From positions 401,432 to 465,431 of the forward strand of contig CAWHFP010000040.1 in the NCBI GenBank assembly GCA_963828445.1: 64,000 nucleotides of DNA, written 5' to 3'. The notes beneath the pieces were generated by a model. That model was not told the DNA's origin. It saw only the letters and a list, made by a program, of their open reading frames with translations, and made no database searches. Shown here piece after piece: positions 15,464 to 23,658 of the stretch (the first letter of the stretch is position 1; every line of letters starts with the position of its first letter). This stretch comes from Bog-532 sp963828445 (lineage in GTDB: Bacteria > Actinomycetota > Actinomycetes > Streptosporangiales > Streptosporangiaceae). Made by a program: the position numbers and the translations under genes.

Positions 15464-15673
15464 ATGCCGTGGACCTGGCGTTACGAGAAGACCGACGGTG
15501 CCGAGGTCACGTCGGAAGACCTCCCCGAGGCGACCTTCGCCAGCCAGGGGGACGCCGAGAGCTGGCTGGGCGAGAACTATCACGGCCTGCTCGATGCGGG
15601 CGTCGACCAGGTGACCCTGCTCGACGACGACCGCAAGGAGTACGGCCCGATGAGCCTGCACCCGGCGAACTAG
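15464..15673 (+). CDS. Small conserved-type acidic protein, function unknown
   Basis: 69 residues: PWTWRYEKTDG, SQGDAESWLGENYHGLLDAGVDQVTLLDDD, EYGPMSLHPA. The composition is acidic and evenly coding, unlike nearby shadow frames, and GAGGAGG lies 10 bases before ATG 15464. The pattern resembles short single-domain proteins found widely in actinobacteria with no known role. No membrane helix or signal peptide. It converges on the aldo-keto reductase gene. Confidence 0.75.
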   Translation: MPWTWRYEKTDGAEVTSEDLPEATFASQGDAESWLGENYHGLLDAGVDQVTLLDDDRKEYGPMSLHPAN

Positions 15674-15748
15674 GACACGCACAGCTCACCGGGCGCAGGC
15701 TCCGAGCCAGCGACAAACCAGCGACAAACCAGAAACGAGCCGGAAGCG

Positions 15749-16750
15749 TTACGGGCGGCTCGGCGGGCTCGCCGTCCGGGCCGGGTCCCGTTCCACGTAG
15801 CTGCCCAGCACGTCGTCAATGCGGCGGAGCAGACCCGAATCCAGCTTCACCCCGGCCGCCTTGGCGTTCTCCCGGACCTGGTCGGGGCGGGTGGCGCCGA
15901 TGATGGCCGAGGACACGTCGGGGTTCTGCAGCGTCCAGGCCACGGCCAGGGCGGCCATGGACAGCCCGGCCTCGTCGGCCAGCGGCTTCAGGTCCTGCAC
16001 GCATGCCAGCAGGTCATCGCGCATCCAGCGGCTGATGAAGTCCTTACCGCTCTTCTCGTCGGTGGCCCGCGAGTTGGCCGGCGGGGCCTGACCGGGCTGG
16101 TACTTGCCGGTCAGCACGCCCTGGGCGATGGGGGAGAAGACGATCTGGCCGATGCCTTCCTTCTCGCACAACGGGACGACCTCAGACTCGATGACCCGCC
16201 ACAGCATGTTGTACTGCGGCTGGTTGGACACGATCCGGTCGAAGTGCATCTCGTCGGCGATGCGCAGCGCGGCCGCGATCTCCTCGGCCCGCCACTCCGA
16301 CACCCCGATGTACAGCGCCTTGCCCTGCCGGACCACGTCCTCGAACGCCCGCAGCGTCTCTTCCAGCGGGGTCTCGTGGTCGTACCGGTGCGCCTGGTAC
16401 AGGTCGACGTAGTCGGTGCCGAGCCGGCGCAGCGAGCCGTTGATCCCCTCCATGATGTGCTTGCGCGACAGGCCCCGGTCGTTCTGGCCGGGTCCGGTCG
16501 GCCAGAACACCTTGGTGAAGATCTCAATCGACTCGCGCCGCTGGCCGGCCAGGGCCCGGCCCATGACCTCCTCGGCCCGGGTACCGGCGTAGGTGTCGGC
16601 GGTGTCGAAGCTGGTGATGCCCTCGTCCAGCGCGGCGGCGACGCACTCCTTCGCGGCGTCTTCTTCCACCTGCGAACCGTGGGTGATCCAGTTGCCGTAG
16701 GTGAGCTCGCTGACCTTCAGGCCGCTCTTGCCAAGATGACGATATTCCAT
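15749..16750 (-). CDS. Aldo/keto reductase, potassium-channel beta-subunit-like
   Basis: 333 residues forming an NADPH-binding TIM barrel. The catalytic set is visible: Asp and Tyr in SFDTADTYAGTRAEE, Lys in EIFTKVFWP, His in LYQAHRYD; the NADPH part is SNQPQYNML and SAIIGATRPDQVREN. The PGQNDRGLSRKHIMEG stretch is typical of the Kv-beta/YghZ subgroup. Substrate is an unknown aldehyde or ketone. TAGGGT stands 6 bases before ATG 16750, so it is probably leaderless. Confidence 0.92.
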   Translation of the reverse strand: MEYRHLGKSGLKVSELTYGNWITHGSQVEEDAAKECVAAALDEGITSFDTADTYAGTRAEEVMGRALAGQRRESIEIFTKVFWPTGPGQNDRGLSRKHIMEGINGSLRRLGTDYVDLYQAHRYDHETPLEETLRAFEDVVRQGKALYIGVSEWRAEEIAAALRIADEMHFDRIVSNQPQYNMLWRVIESEVVPLCEKEGIGQIVFSPIAQGVLTGKYQPGQAPPANSRATDEKSGKDFISRWMRDDLLACVQDLKPLADEAGLSMAALAVAWTLQNPDVSSAIIGATRPDQVRENAKAAGVKLDSGLLRRIDDVLGSYVERDPARTASPPSRP

Positions 16751-16830
16751 ACTGCGACCCTAACAATGGCCCAGGTCGCAGGCTGACCGGCCGCCCCAGC
16801 CGTCACAATCGCCACGCGCGAAACTGGCGG

Positions 16831-17484
16831 TCAGATCTCCTGGCCGCGCTGCACCCGCGGTGACGGGTTGCGCAGTTTGCGCGGGTTGATCGTCCGCATG
16901 GCCACGTAGAAACCCAGCCCGCGGGTGCTCTTCCCGGGCAGCCGTTCCCCGGCCAGCCGCCGGATGGCCCGCGTCTGGAAGCTGGTCTCGATCCCGATCA
17001 CGATGATCAGGACCAGGGCGATCAGCGTCGAGTAGGTCTGGACGATCGGCGCGTGGATGAAGGTGAGCACGATGACCACGATCAAGATGATGAACAGGTA
17101 CTCGCCGACGTGCCGCCGCGAGTCCACGTAGTCCCGGGCCAGCGCCTTGACCGGACCCCGGTCGCGCGGCAGCAGGGCCCAGTCCTCGCCCCGCCGCATG
17201 GCCTCCTGGCGGCGCAGGCGCTCGGCCCGCCGCTCCTCGGACGTGGTGGCACTGCGCCCGCCGCCACCACCGCCGCGGCCGCCGGAGCCAGCCCGGGACC
17301 CGGTGATGCCCTGGCGGCGGCTGCGTTCGGCCTCGCTGCGCTTGGGCGTGGGGCGGCCCTTGGCCGTCTCGGCCGCGGGCCGGACCTTCTCTGCTGTCTT
17401 TGTGCCGTCGGCGCCCAGGCTCTGCGCGCCCTGGTCGTCCTGGGCGGTGTTGCCGCGCGCCCCGGCATTACCTCGTCGGAACAC
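16831..17484 (-). CDS. DUF3043 family membrane protein
   Basis: 217 residues. The first 110 are charged and disordered, with RPTPKRSEAERSRRQG typical of DUF3043, then DYVDSRRHVGEYLFIILIVVIVLTF with transmembrane helix 1 and a second helix YSTLIALVLIIVIGIE, ending in a basic cytoplasmic tail with RTINPRKLRNP. Function unknown. GTG 17484 is preceded by TAGGCT at 7 bases (leaderless). It is divergent from pspA across 261 bases. Confidence 0.85.
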   Translation of the reverse strand: MFRRGNAGARGNTAQDDQGAQSLGADGTKTAEKVRPAAETAKGRPTPKRSEAERSRRQGITGSRAGSGGRGGGGGGRSATTSEERRAERLRRQEAMRRGEDWALLPRDRGPVKALARDYVDSRRHVGEYLFIILIVVIVLTFIHAPIVQTYSTLIALVLIIVIGIETSFQTRAIRRLAGERLPGKSTRGLGFYVAMRTINPRKLRNPSPRVQRGQEI

Positions 17485-17745
17485 CCGCTCAGCCTAGTGG
17501 AACGGACCGCCCAATGCGGAGATCAGCCGGGCGAATCCGGCCCGCGGCCCGCGCGGCTGACTGCCCCGCCCAATTCCCGGGCCGTCCCGGCCCGCCGTGC
17601 GCGCTTCATGGTCGCCGGTACGGGCACGTACCGCGTAGGGTGGATGCCAATTAACAAATGGGCGGCAGTGTCCGCCCTGCTGGCCACGCGAACGGCTTGG
17701 CGTGGCACGCAGGCGGGCGCACGCACGAAGGGGACGGCCGCGTCT

Positions 17746-18780
17746 ATGAGCGTGATGAAGCGGGTCACACTGATCTTCCGCTCCAAGGCCAACAAGGCCC
17801 TGGACCGGATGGAAGATCCTCGTGAGACCCTCGACTATTCCTATCAGCGGCAACTCGAGATGCTGCAGAAGGTACGGCGTGGGGTCGCGGACGTCGCCAC
17901 CTCGCGCAAGCGGGTCGAGCTGCAGATGAACCAGATCCAGCAGCAGTCCAACAAGCTGGAGAAGCAGGCCCGCGACGCCCTGGGCGCTGGCCGCGAGGAC
18001 CTGGCCCGTGAGGCCCTGACCCGTCGGTCCTCGGCGCAGACTCAGCTCAACGACCTGCAGGCTCAGTACGCGTCGCTGCAGGCCGAAGAGGAAAAGCTGA
18101 CCGTCGCCTCGCAGCGGCTGCAGTCCAAGGTGGACGCCTTCCGCACCCGGAAGGAGACCATCAAGGCCACCTACACCGCGGCCGAGGCCCAGACCCGCAT
18201 CAACGAGGCCTTCTCCGGCATCTCCGAGGAGATGGGCGACGTGGGCATGGCCATCCAGCGGGCCGAGGACAAGACCGCGCAGATGCAGGCCCGGGCCGGG
18301 GCCATCGACGAGCTGCTGGCTTCCGGCGCTCTCGAGGACGTGTCCGGGGGCGCGCCGCGGGACGACATCCAGGCCGAACTGGACCGGATGGGCGCCGGCA
18401 ACGACGTCGAGCTGGAGCTGCAGAAGCTCCGGGGTGAGCTGGGCAGCGGGTCCGCCGGCGAGCTCGAGGCCGGTGCCGCCGGGCACGACGGTGCCGCCCA
18501 GAACAGTGCTGGCCAGAACGGTGCTGCCAGAGCAGCCAGGCCCGGCCCGCCCCCAGCAGCAACGGCGAGCAGGCCCTGCCCGCGGCCGACGTGGGGGAGG
18601 CTGCCCTGCCGTCGTCCGAGTCGCCCCGATCGGGTGACGGGGCGTGATCGTCCGGATTCTCGGCGAGGGTCAGCTCAGTGTGGACGACGCCGAGACCACC
18701 GCGCTGAACCAGCTGGACGCCAAGCTGGCTACCGCGGTGGACGCGGGGGACGAGGCGGCATTCCGCCGTGCGCTGAATGA
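17746..18780 (+). CDS. pspA: Phage-shock-protein A/IM30-family membrane stress protein (tail frame disturbed)
   Basis: A long coiled coil (about residues 1-225) of the ESCRT-III-like PspA family: MKRVTLIFRSKANKALDRMEDPRETLDYSYQRQ at the amphipathic start, then QQSNKLEKQARDALGAGREDLA and TYTAAEAQTRINEAFSGI. It coats and protects the cytoplasmic membrane under envelope stress. ATG 17746 has AAGGGGA upstream. After about residue 262 the written frame turns Arg/Pro-rich and runs to 18780 through pspAA. One base lost near 18535-18560 would give a tail ending SSESPRSGDGA with a stop at 18645-18647 overlapping the pspAA GTG; that is the likely true end. Confidence 0.9.
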   Translation: MSVMKRVTLIFRSKANKALDRMEDPRETLDYSYQRQLEMLQKVRRGVADVATSRKRVELQMNQIQQQSNKLEKQARDALGAGREDLAREALTRRSSAQTQLNDLQAQYASLQAEEEKLTVASQRLQSKVDAFRTRKETIKATYTAAEAQTRINEAFSGISEEMGDVGMAIQRAEDKTAQMQARAGAIDELLASGALEDVSGGAPRDDIQAELDRMGAGNDVELELQKLRGELGSGSAGELEAGAAGHDGAAQNSAGQNGAARAARPGPPPAATASRPCPRPTWGRLPCRRPSRPDRVTGRDRPDSRRGSAQCGRRRDHRAEPAGRQAGYRGGRGGRGGIPPCAE

Positions 18781-18922
18781 GTTGCTGGCCCAGGTCCGGG
18801 CGGTCGGAAAGCCCTATCCGGCGGATAGCCTGGAGCCGTCGGAACTGATCCTGCCGCCCGAGGACGCGAGCCTGGCCGAAGTTCGCCAGATGATGACCGG
18901 CGAGGGACTCATCCCCGGATGA
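18644..18922 (+). CDS. pspAA: PspA-associated protein PspAA
   Basis: 92 residues: IVRILGEGQLSVDDAETTALNQLDAKLATAVDAGDEAAFRRALNEL, with ELILPPEDASLAEVRQMM near the end. This is the small partner found beside pspA in actinobacteria and archaea. It is thought to work with PspA at the membrane; mechanism unknown. GTG 18644 forms a GTGA overlap with the expected pspA stop. Followed by htpX and pspAB. Confidence 0.88.
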   Translation: MIVRILGEGQLSVDDAETTALNQLDAKLATAVDAGDEAAFRRALNELLAQVRAVGKPYPADSLEPSELILPPEDASLAEVRQMMTGEGLIPG

Positions 18923-18966
18923 CGCGGGGGGTGTCCGTCGCGGCTCGCGCTCTCAGCGTTTGGAGA

Positions 18967-18993
18967 GGGAACGTTCACACAGTTTCCAGCGTC
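18967..18993 (+). promoter_or_regulatory. ECF-sigma-type promoter upstream of htpX
   Basis: GGGAAC (18967-18972) is followed after exactly 17 bases by CGTC (18990-18993). This fits the extracytoplasmic-function sigma pattern (GGAAC at -35, CGTn at -10), such as the SigE-type promoters controlling envelope-stress genes. It would start transcription about 60 bases before htpX. Confidence 0.5.
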
Positions 18994-19063
18994 ACCTGGA
19001 AAGATGGTTGGTAAGAACGCCAGAGCTGGCGTCGCCGGTTCTGGCCCTTGAACTGGAGGTGAC

Positions 19064-20025
19064 GTGGTGGCGCGCACTAGGTATGCGCCCGACCGGGGAC
19101 TGACGGCCCGTATGGGCCTGACGATGTTCCTGCTGGGGCTCGTATTCGTGGCGTTTGTCGCCGCAATCATCGGCATCTCGGCCGCGTTTCATGCGTCCGA
19201 CGGCGCCATTATCTTCTTCGCGGTGATCCTCGGGGGCGGCCTCGCGATCGGATCCCTGTTCTACTCGGACAAGATCGCCCTGGCTTCGGCCCAGGCCCGC
19301 GTGGTGACCCCGCAGCAGGAACCGGAGCTGCACGGCATCGTGGACCGGGTCTGCGCCCTGGCCGACATGCCCAAGCCGCGGATCGCGGTCTCCCCGACCC
19401 ACCTGCCGAACGCCTTCGCGACCGGCCGCAACAGCGAGCACGCCGTGCTGTGCGTGACCGCAGGGCCTGCAGCGCCGGCTGACGCAACGAGGAACTCGAG
19501 GGCGTGATCGCGCACGAGCTCTCGCACGTGGCCCACAAGGACGTCATGGTGATGACGGTCGCCTCGTTCCTGGGCGTGATCGCCGGCCTGCTGATCAGGT
19601 TCTCCTTCTACGGCCAGCTGTTCGGTGGCGGCGGCCGCAACAACAACAGCAACAACAACAACCAGAGCGCGCTGCCCATCCTGCTGATCATCATGGCCGT
19701 CAGCATCGTGGTCTACGCGATCAGCTTCCTGCTCATCCGGCTGCTGTCGCGCTACCGCGAGCTGGCCGCCGACCGGTCCGGCGCGCTGCTCACCGGCCAG
19801 CCGTCGGCCTTGTCGAGCGCGCTGCAGAAGGTGTCCGGCGAGATCGCCCGGATCCCGACCAAGGACCTGCGCGAGGCGGCTCCGCTGAACGCCTTCTACT
19901 TCGCCCCCGCGCTCAGCGGGCAGCAGCTGAGCTCGAAGTTCGCCACGCTGTTCTCCACCCACCCGTCGCTGGCGAAGCGGCAGGCCCAGCTGGCCAAGAT
20001 CTCCGCGCAGCTGGGGCAGCAGTAG
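19064..20025 (+). pseudogene. htpX: HtpX-type membrane zinc metalloprotease, broken by two single-base insertions
   Basis: Part 1 (to about 19465) has two transmembrane helices and MPKPRIAVSPTHLPNAFATGRN; part 2 (from 19504) has the zinc motif HELSH, a Gly/Asn-rich loop, two more helices and the third ligand region RYRELAADRSGALL. The expected joining stretch LQRRLTQRELEGVIAHELSH is restored by deleting one C near 19466 and one G near 19491, giving 319 residues. HtpX degrades damaged inner-membrane proteins. It sits inside the Psp module behind an ECF-type promoter; GGAGGT precedes GTG 19064. A sequencing error is more likely than real decay. Confidence 0.88.
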
Positions 20026-20027
20026 CC

Positions 20028-20609
20028 GTGGGCTTCCTGGACACGCTGCTGGGCCGGACCAAGCCGGTCCCGCCCAACCTGGACGTGCTGTTCCAGTTGC
20101 CGTCGGCGGCGGTGACGCTGGAGGCGGCGACCGGCTTCAAGCCGACCGGAAGCGGCTCGGTGTGCTTCCGGCCGGTGGAGGGCCGGGCGTTCTCCGATGT
20201 CCAGAAGGACATCCAGGAGCTGCTGGACATGTCCGGGGCCAAGAGCGGCGGGCTGCCGGTCGAGGTGACCAAGGACTCATTCGGGTTCACCTGGCTGGTC
20301 AGCTCGCACATGTCCAGCGAGGTCGAGGACCTGGTTGCTGACCTGCACGCGGTCAACTCCACGCTGGTCGACAACGGGTTCGGCCCGCAGCTGCTGTGCA
20401 CCCTGGTCGCCTTCCGCGACGACGCGCAGCGGCGGCTGGGCCTGGTCTACCTGTTCAAACGGGGCACCTTCTACCCGTTCGCCCCGCTGTCCGGGGAGCG
20501 CCGCGACAGCGCGCTGGAGCTCCAGGTCAAGGGCGCCCTGGAAAACGACCTCAAGCTCGAGCAGGACCTGGCCCGGTGGTTCCCCGTCTGGGGCGCGCCC
20601 GGCCTGTAG
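20028..20609 (+). CDS. pspAB: PspA-associated protein PspAB
   Basis: 193 residues from GTG 20028, three bases after the htpX stop. Typical runs are MGFLDTLLGRTKPVPPNLDVLFQLPSAAVTL, FKPTGSGSVCFRPVEG and RLGLVYLFKRGTFYPFAP. PspAB proteins accompany PspA, PspAA and HtpX in actinobacterial membrane-stress clusters; the biochemical role is not known. No membrane helix, so it is probably a cytosolic adaptor. This completes the four-gene module. Confidence 0.88.
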   Translation: MGFLDTLLGRTKPVPPNLDVLFQLPSAAVTLEAATGFKPTGSGSVCFRPVEGRAFSDVQKDIQELLDMSGAKSGGLPVEVTKDSFGFTWLVSSHMSSEVEDLVADLHAVNSTLVDNGFGPQLLCTLVAFRDDAQRRLGLVYLFKRGTFYPFAPLSGERRDSALELQVKGALENDLKLEQDLARWFPVWGAPGL

Positions 20610-20716
20610 AAATCATGCCCGGCGGCGCGGAATGCGGCCGCTGGGCTTATCGTTGTGCGTGAGAGTCAAGTACGTAAGCGCACTCCGGACTTAACCGAGG
20701 CGGGAGCTACATACCG

Positions 20717-21065
20717 ATGACCGTTCAGCAAGAGACCACGCAGGGCATCCTCCTTACCGAGGGTGCGGCGGCGAAGGTCGGCAACCTGCTGGCGCAGGAG
20801 GGCCGTGACGATCTCAAGCTGCGTATCGCCGTGCAGCCGGGCGGCTGCTCCGGTCTCCGTTACCAGCTCTACTTCGACGACCGTGACATCGACGGTGACA
20901 TCGTGGCCGAAGTTCAGCGACGTTTCGGTGGTCACGGACAAGATGAGCGCGCCGTACCTGATGGGTGCGACGATCGACTTCGTGGACACGATCGAGAAGC
21001 AGGGCTTCACGATCGACAACCCGAACGCGACGGGCTCCTGCGCCTGCGGCGACTCGTTCCACTGA
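20717..21065 (+). pseudogene. erpA: A-type iron-sulfur carrier/insertion protein (HesB/IscA/ErpA), one-base frameshift
   Basis: The N-terminal part ILLTEGAAAKVGNLLAQEG, then VQPGGCSGLRYQLYFDD with the first cluster Cys, is in one frame; the rest, VVTDKMSAPYLMGATIDFVDT and NATGSCACGDSF with the other two Cys, is one base off. Deleting one base at 20910-20912 yields an ordinary 115-residue protein. The family carries and hands over Fe-S clusters to apo-enzymes and is close to essential, so an assembly error is the likeliest cause. GGGAG lies before ATG 20717. It is 3 bases upstream of the PfkB kinase, as in many actinobacteria. Confidence 0.9.
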
Positions 21066-21068
21066 CCG

Positions 21069-22046
21069 GTGCGTATCGCGGTCACGGGGTCGGTGGCCAC
21101 CGACCACCTGATGACCTTCCCCGGTAAATTCACCGAACAGCTGATTGCGGACAAGCTCGACCGGGTCTCGCTGTCGTTCCTCGTGGACGGCCTCGAGATC
21201 CGCAAGGGCGGCGTGGCCGCGAACATCGCGTTCGGAATGGGCTGCCTTGGCCTGCAGCCCCTGCTCGTCGGCGCCGTGGGGCAGGACTTCGCGGACTACC
21301 GCTCGTGGCTGGACGCCCATGGCGTCGACACCAGCGGTGTCCTGGAGTCCAAGAAGAACCACACGGCCCGCTTCGTCTGCACCACCGACACGGACGGCAA
21401 CCAGATCGCCTCGTTCTACCCAGGGGCGATGGCCGAGGCGCGCGACATCGCCATCGAAGATGTCGCCGCCCAGGCCGGGGGAGTCGACCTGGTCCTGATC
21501 GGCGCGGACGACCCCGATGCGATGTTCCGGCACACGGCCGGCTGCCTCGCGGCCGGGATCCCGTTCGCCGCCGACCCGTCCCAGCAACTGGCCCGGATGG
21601 ACGGCGATCAGACCCGCAAGCTGGTCGACGGGGCCGCGTACCTGTTCTCCAACGAGTACGAGCTGGCCATGATCGAGCAGAAGACCGGCTGGACCGCGGA
21701 TGACATCGCGGGCCGGGTCCAGGTCCAGGTGACCACGCTCGGCGCCGACGGCGCCCGGATCACCCAGACCGGCCAGGCGCCGATCACGGTGCCGTCGGTC
21801 CCCGGCGTCCAGGCCGTCGACCCGACCGGGGCCGGCGACGCCTTCCGGGCCGGTTTCCTGGCCGGTGTGGCCTGGCAGCTCCCGCTGGAGCGCAGCGCTC
21901 AGCTCGGCTCCCTGGTCGCCGTTCAGGTTCTGGAGAGCTTCGGCCCCCAGGAGTACCAGCTCACCCCCGAGGTCGTCACGTCGCGCATGGAGGCCGCCTA
22001 CGGCGCCGACGCGGCCAAAGAGGTCGCACAGCACCTAGGCTCCTGA
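21069..22046 (+). CDS. cbhK: PfkB-family carbohydrate kinase, adenosine kinase (AdoK/CbhK-like)
   Basis: 325 residues with the ribokinase fold: VTGSVATDHLM at the start, substrate glycines GLEIRKGGVAANIAFGMG, and the anion hole with catalytic Asp DPTGAGDAFRAGF near residue 250. The sequence and its place beside the Fe-S carrier match the mycobacterial Rv2202c group, shown to be an adenosine kinase. It would salvage adenosine to AMP. GTG 21069 is used. A strong hairpin follows the stop. Confidence 0.88.
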   Translation: MRIAVTGSVATDHLMTFPGKFTEQLIADKLDRVSLSFLVDGLEIRKGGVAANIAFGMGCLGLQPLLVGAVGQDFADYRSWLDAHGVDTSGVLESKKNHTARFVCTTDTDGNQIASFYPGAMAEARDIAIEDVAAQAGGVDLVLIGADDPDAMFRHTAGCLAAGIPFAADPSQQLARMDGDQTRKLVDGAAYLFSNEYELAMIEQKTGWTADDIAGRVQVQVTTLGADGARITQTGQAPITVPSVPGVQAVDPTGAGDAFRAGFLAGVAWQLPLERSAQLGSLVAVQVLESFGPQEYQLTPEVVTSRMEAAYGADAAKEVAQHLGS

Positions 22047-22047
22047 G

Positions 22048-22362
22048 CCTGATAACAGCAAGAAGCCATCGGCCGCCCGCCGCGCCCCTCCAGGGTCCCG
22101 GCGGGCGGCCGTTGCGTTTCAGCGCCCGCTCGCCCCAAACCCACCCGGCGAGTCGGTCCTTCCGTCCCCGTCCCGGTCCAGGATCCCCGTCCCCCTGTCC
22201 CGTCCAGGTCCCGTCTCCTGGTCCCCGTCCAGGTCCTGTCCCGGTCCCGTGCCGTCCCGGTTCCGGTCCCGTCCCCTTCCGTCCCGGTCGGGTCCCGTCC
22301 CCTCGCCGATCTCCGTGCCTCGGGTCCCAGCCTCGCCCGCATCTGTCCTGATAACAGCAAGA
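22048..22362. repeat. 16-base direct repeats bracketing a CT-rich low-complexity tract
   Basis: CCTGATAACAGCAAGA occurs at 22048-22063 and 22347-22362; each copy is followed by a hairpin. Between them, 22140-22330 is almost pure C/T/G on the plus strand, made of GTCCCGGTCC-like units, so the minus strand has repeated G runs. Open frames here are Gly/Thr/Arg repeats that do not look coding. The 450-base gap between the kinase and the VOC gene holds nothing else I can support. Confidence 0.65.
22071..22110 (+). terminator. Hairpin terminator after the adenosine kinase gene
   Basis: Perfect 12-base arms GGCCGCCCGCCG (22071-22082) and CGGCGGGCGGCC (22099-22110) with a 16-base loop, followed by GTTGCGTTTC. 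It begins 25 bases after the kinase stop. Confidence 0.7.
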
Positions 22363-22497
22363 CCCCACCGCTGGCGTGGGGATGCAGAGGTAACTTCAGG
22401 CCCCCAGCATTCCCGGTCGGCCCGCTGGAGCTGAGCTATCCGCCTTTATCGAAGGTCGGAGCCTGGGTGCCACGGAACGTGGGACGGCCCGGTCGGC

Positions 22498-22905
22498 TCA
22501 CGCGGCTCCGAGGGGGCCCGTCCAGATGCCGATCGCGTTGCCGCCGGGGTCCCGGACCACGGCGATGGTCAGGCTGCCCTCGGCGTAGGGCTCGGCCAGT
22601 ACCTCGGCCCCCTGCGTCCGGGCCCGCTCCAGCGCGGCCGCCAGCTCGGTCACGTACACGTACGGCCGCACCCCGGCCTCGCCGGCGGGGGCCAGGTCGG
22701 GCCGCCAGTGCCCGATGACGTGCCCGGTCCCGTCGCTGAAGCTGGGCTGGTCCGGGTCCCCGCGCAACTCCCAGCCGAACACCGCCTGGTAGAAGGCGGC
22801 CGATCGGGCCACGTCGGTGGCCGGGATGGCCAGATAGGACACCCCGCCCGGCCGTGCGATCGACGACTCCACGCCCGGATCGGCCGCCTGGTCCTGCTCG
22901 GTCAT
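22498..22905 (-). CDS. VOC/glyoxalase-superfamily protein
   Basis: 135 residues, one VOC domain: GVSYLAIPATDVARSAAFYQAVFGWEL, then FSDGTGHVIGHW and AVVRDPGGNAIGIW. The pattern matches the common bacterial glyoxalase-like proteins of unknown substrate. ATG 22905 has GAGGAGGA upstream. It is divergent from the TetR gene with 82 bases between starts, so the TetR protein probably regulates it. Confidence 0.88.
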   Translation of the reverse strand: MTEQDQAADPGVESSIARPGGVSYLAIPATDVARSAAFYQAVFGWELRGDPDQPSFSDGTGHVIGHWRPDLAPAGEAGVRPYVYVTELAAALERARTQGAEVLAEPYAEGSLTIAVVRDPGGNAIGIWTGPLGAA

Positions 22906-22965
22906 GGCTCCTCCTCGCCCACGGGCGGCCCCGCGTTCCGCCGGGCCCACGCCGCCAACATTCGA

Positions 22966-22980
22966 TATGGGAATACCATA
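22966..22980. promoter_or_regulatory. Palindrome TATGG-GAATA-CCATA, TetR operator candidate
   Basis: A 15-base inverted repeat in the divergent VOC/TetR intergenic region, 7 bases before the TetR start. Position and symmetry suit autoregulation by the TetR protein together with control of the VOC gene. Confidence 0.5.
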
Positions 22981-22987
22981 GCCAATT

Positions 22988-23638
22988 ATGATGGCACCGA
23001 GCCAGCGGCGGCGGCCGTACCGGTCGCCGCGGCGCGAGGAGCAGGCCCGCCGGACCCGGGCCCGGATCTGCGCCGCGGCCACCGGGCAGTTCCTGGCCGC
23101 CGGGTACGCCGGGACCACGATCAAGGCCGTGGCCGCGGCGGCCGGGGTGTCGGTGCCCACCGTGGAGGCGGCCTTCGGGACCAAGGCGCGGCTGCTCAAG
23201 GCGGCCATCGACGTGGCCACCGCGGGCGATGACGCCCCGGTGGCCATGCTCGACCGGTCCTGGGCCGCCGCGGCCGGGGCCACCCCGGACCCGGAGCGCT
23301 TCGTGGCCGGGTTCGCGGCTGTGCTCACCGCCTCCGCCGAGCGGGCCGCGGGCCTGGTCCTGGCCGCACTGGACGCGGCGGCCCAGGACCCCGACATCGG
23401 CGGGGTGGCGGCTCAGCTGGCCGCGCAGCGCGAGGTGATGGCGGCCTGGCTGGTGGACGGCCTGCGGCAGCGGGCCGCGCTGCGCGACGGCCTGGACCGG
23501 GCCGAGGCCGTCGACACCGTGTGGCTGCTGATGGACCCGGCCGTCTTCACCCGGCTGACCCGGGCCCGCGGCTGGCCCCCGGCCCGGTTCCAGGCCTGGT
23601 TCACCGGGGCCGTGCTGCGCCTGCTCGGCCCCGGCTAG
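22988..23638 (+). CDS. TetR-family transcriptional regulator
   Basis: 216 residues. The DNA-binding part is ARRTRARICAAATGQFLAAGYAGTTIKAVAAAAGVSVPTVEAAFGTKARLL (about residues 20-70); the C-terminal helical domain is Ala/Leu-rich and ligand-specific. The start is ATG 22988 or 22991; no ribosome-binding site is visible. Divergent from the VOC gene, with a palindrome between them. Confidence 0.88.
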   Translation: MMAPSQRRRPYRSPRREEQARRTRARICAAATGQFLAAGYAGTTIKAVAAAAGVSVPTVEAAFGTKARLLKAAIDVATAGDDAPVAMLDRSWAAAAGATPDPERFVAGFAAVLTASAERAAGLVLAALDAAAQDPDIGGVAAQLAAQREVMAAWLVDGLRQRAALRDGLDRAEAVDTVWLLMDPAVFTRLTRARGWPPARFQAWFTGAVLRLLGPG

Positions 23639-23658
23639 CCCCGTCCGGCCAACTCAGC

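Noticed and set aside
21976..22368. Minus-strand frames of Gly/Thr/Asp/Arg repeats behind the adenosine kinase gene
   Set aside because: The repeats come from the CT-rich DNA tract itself; all three frames look equally repetitive and there is no start signal.
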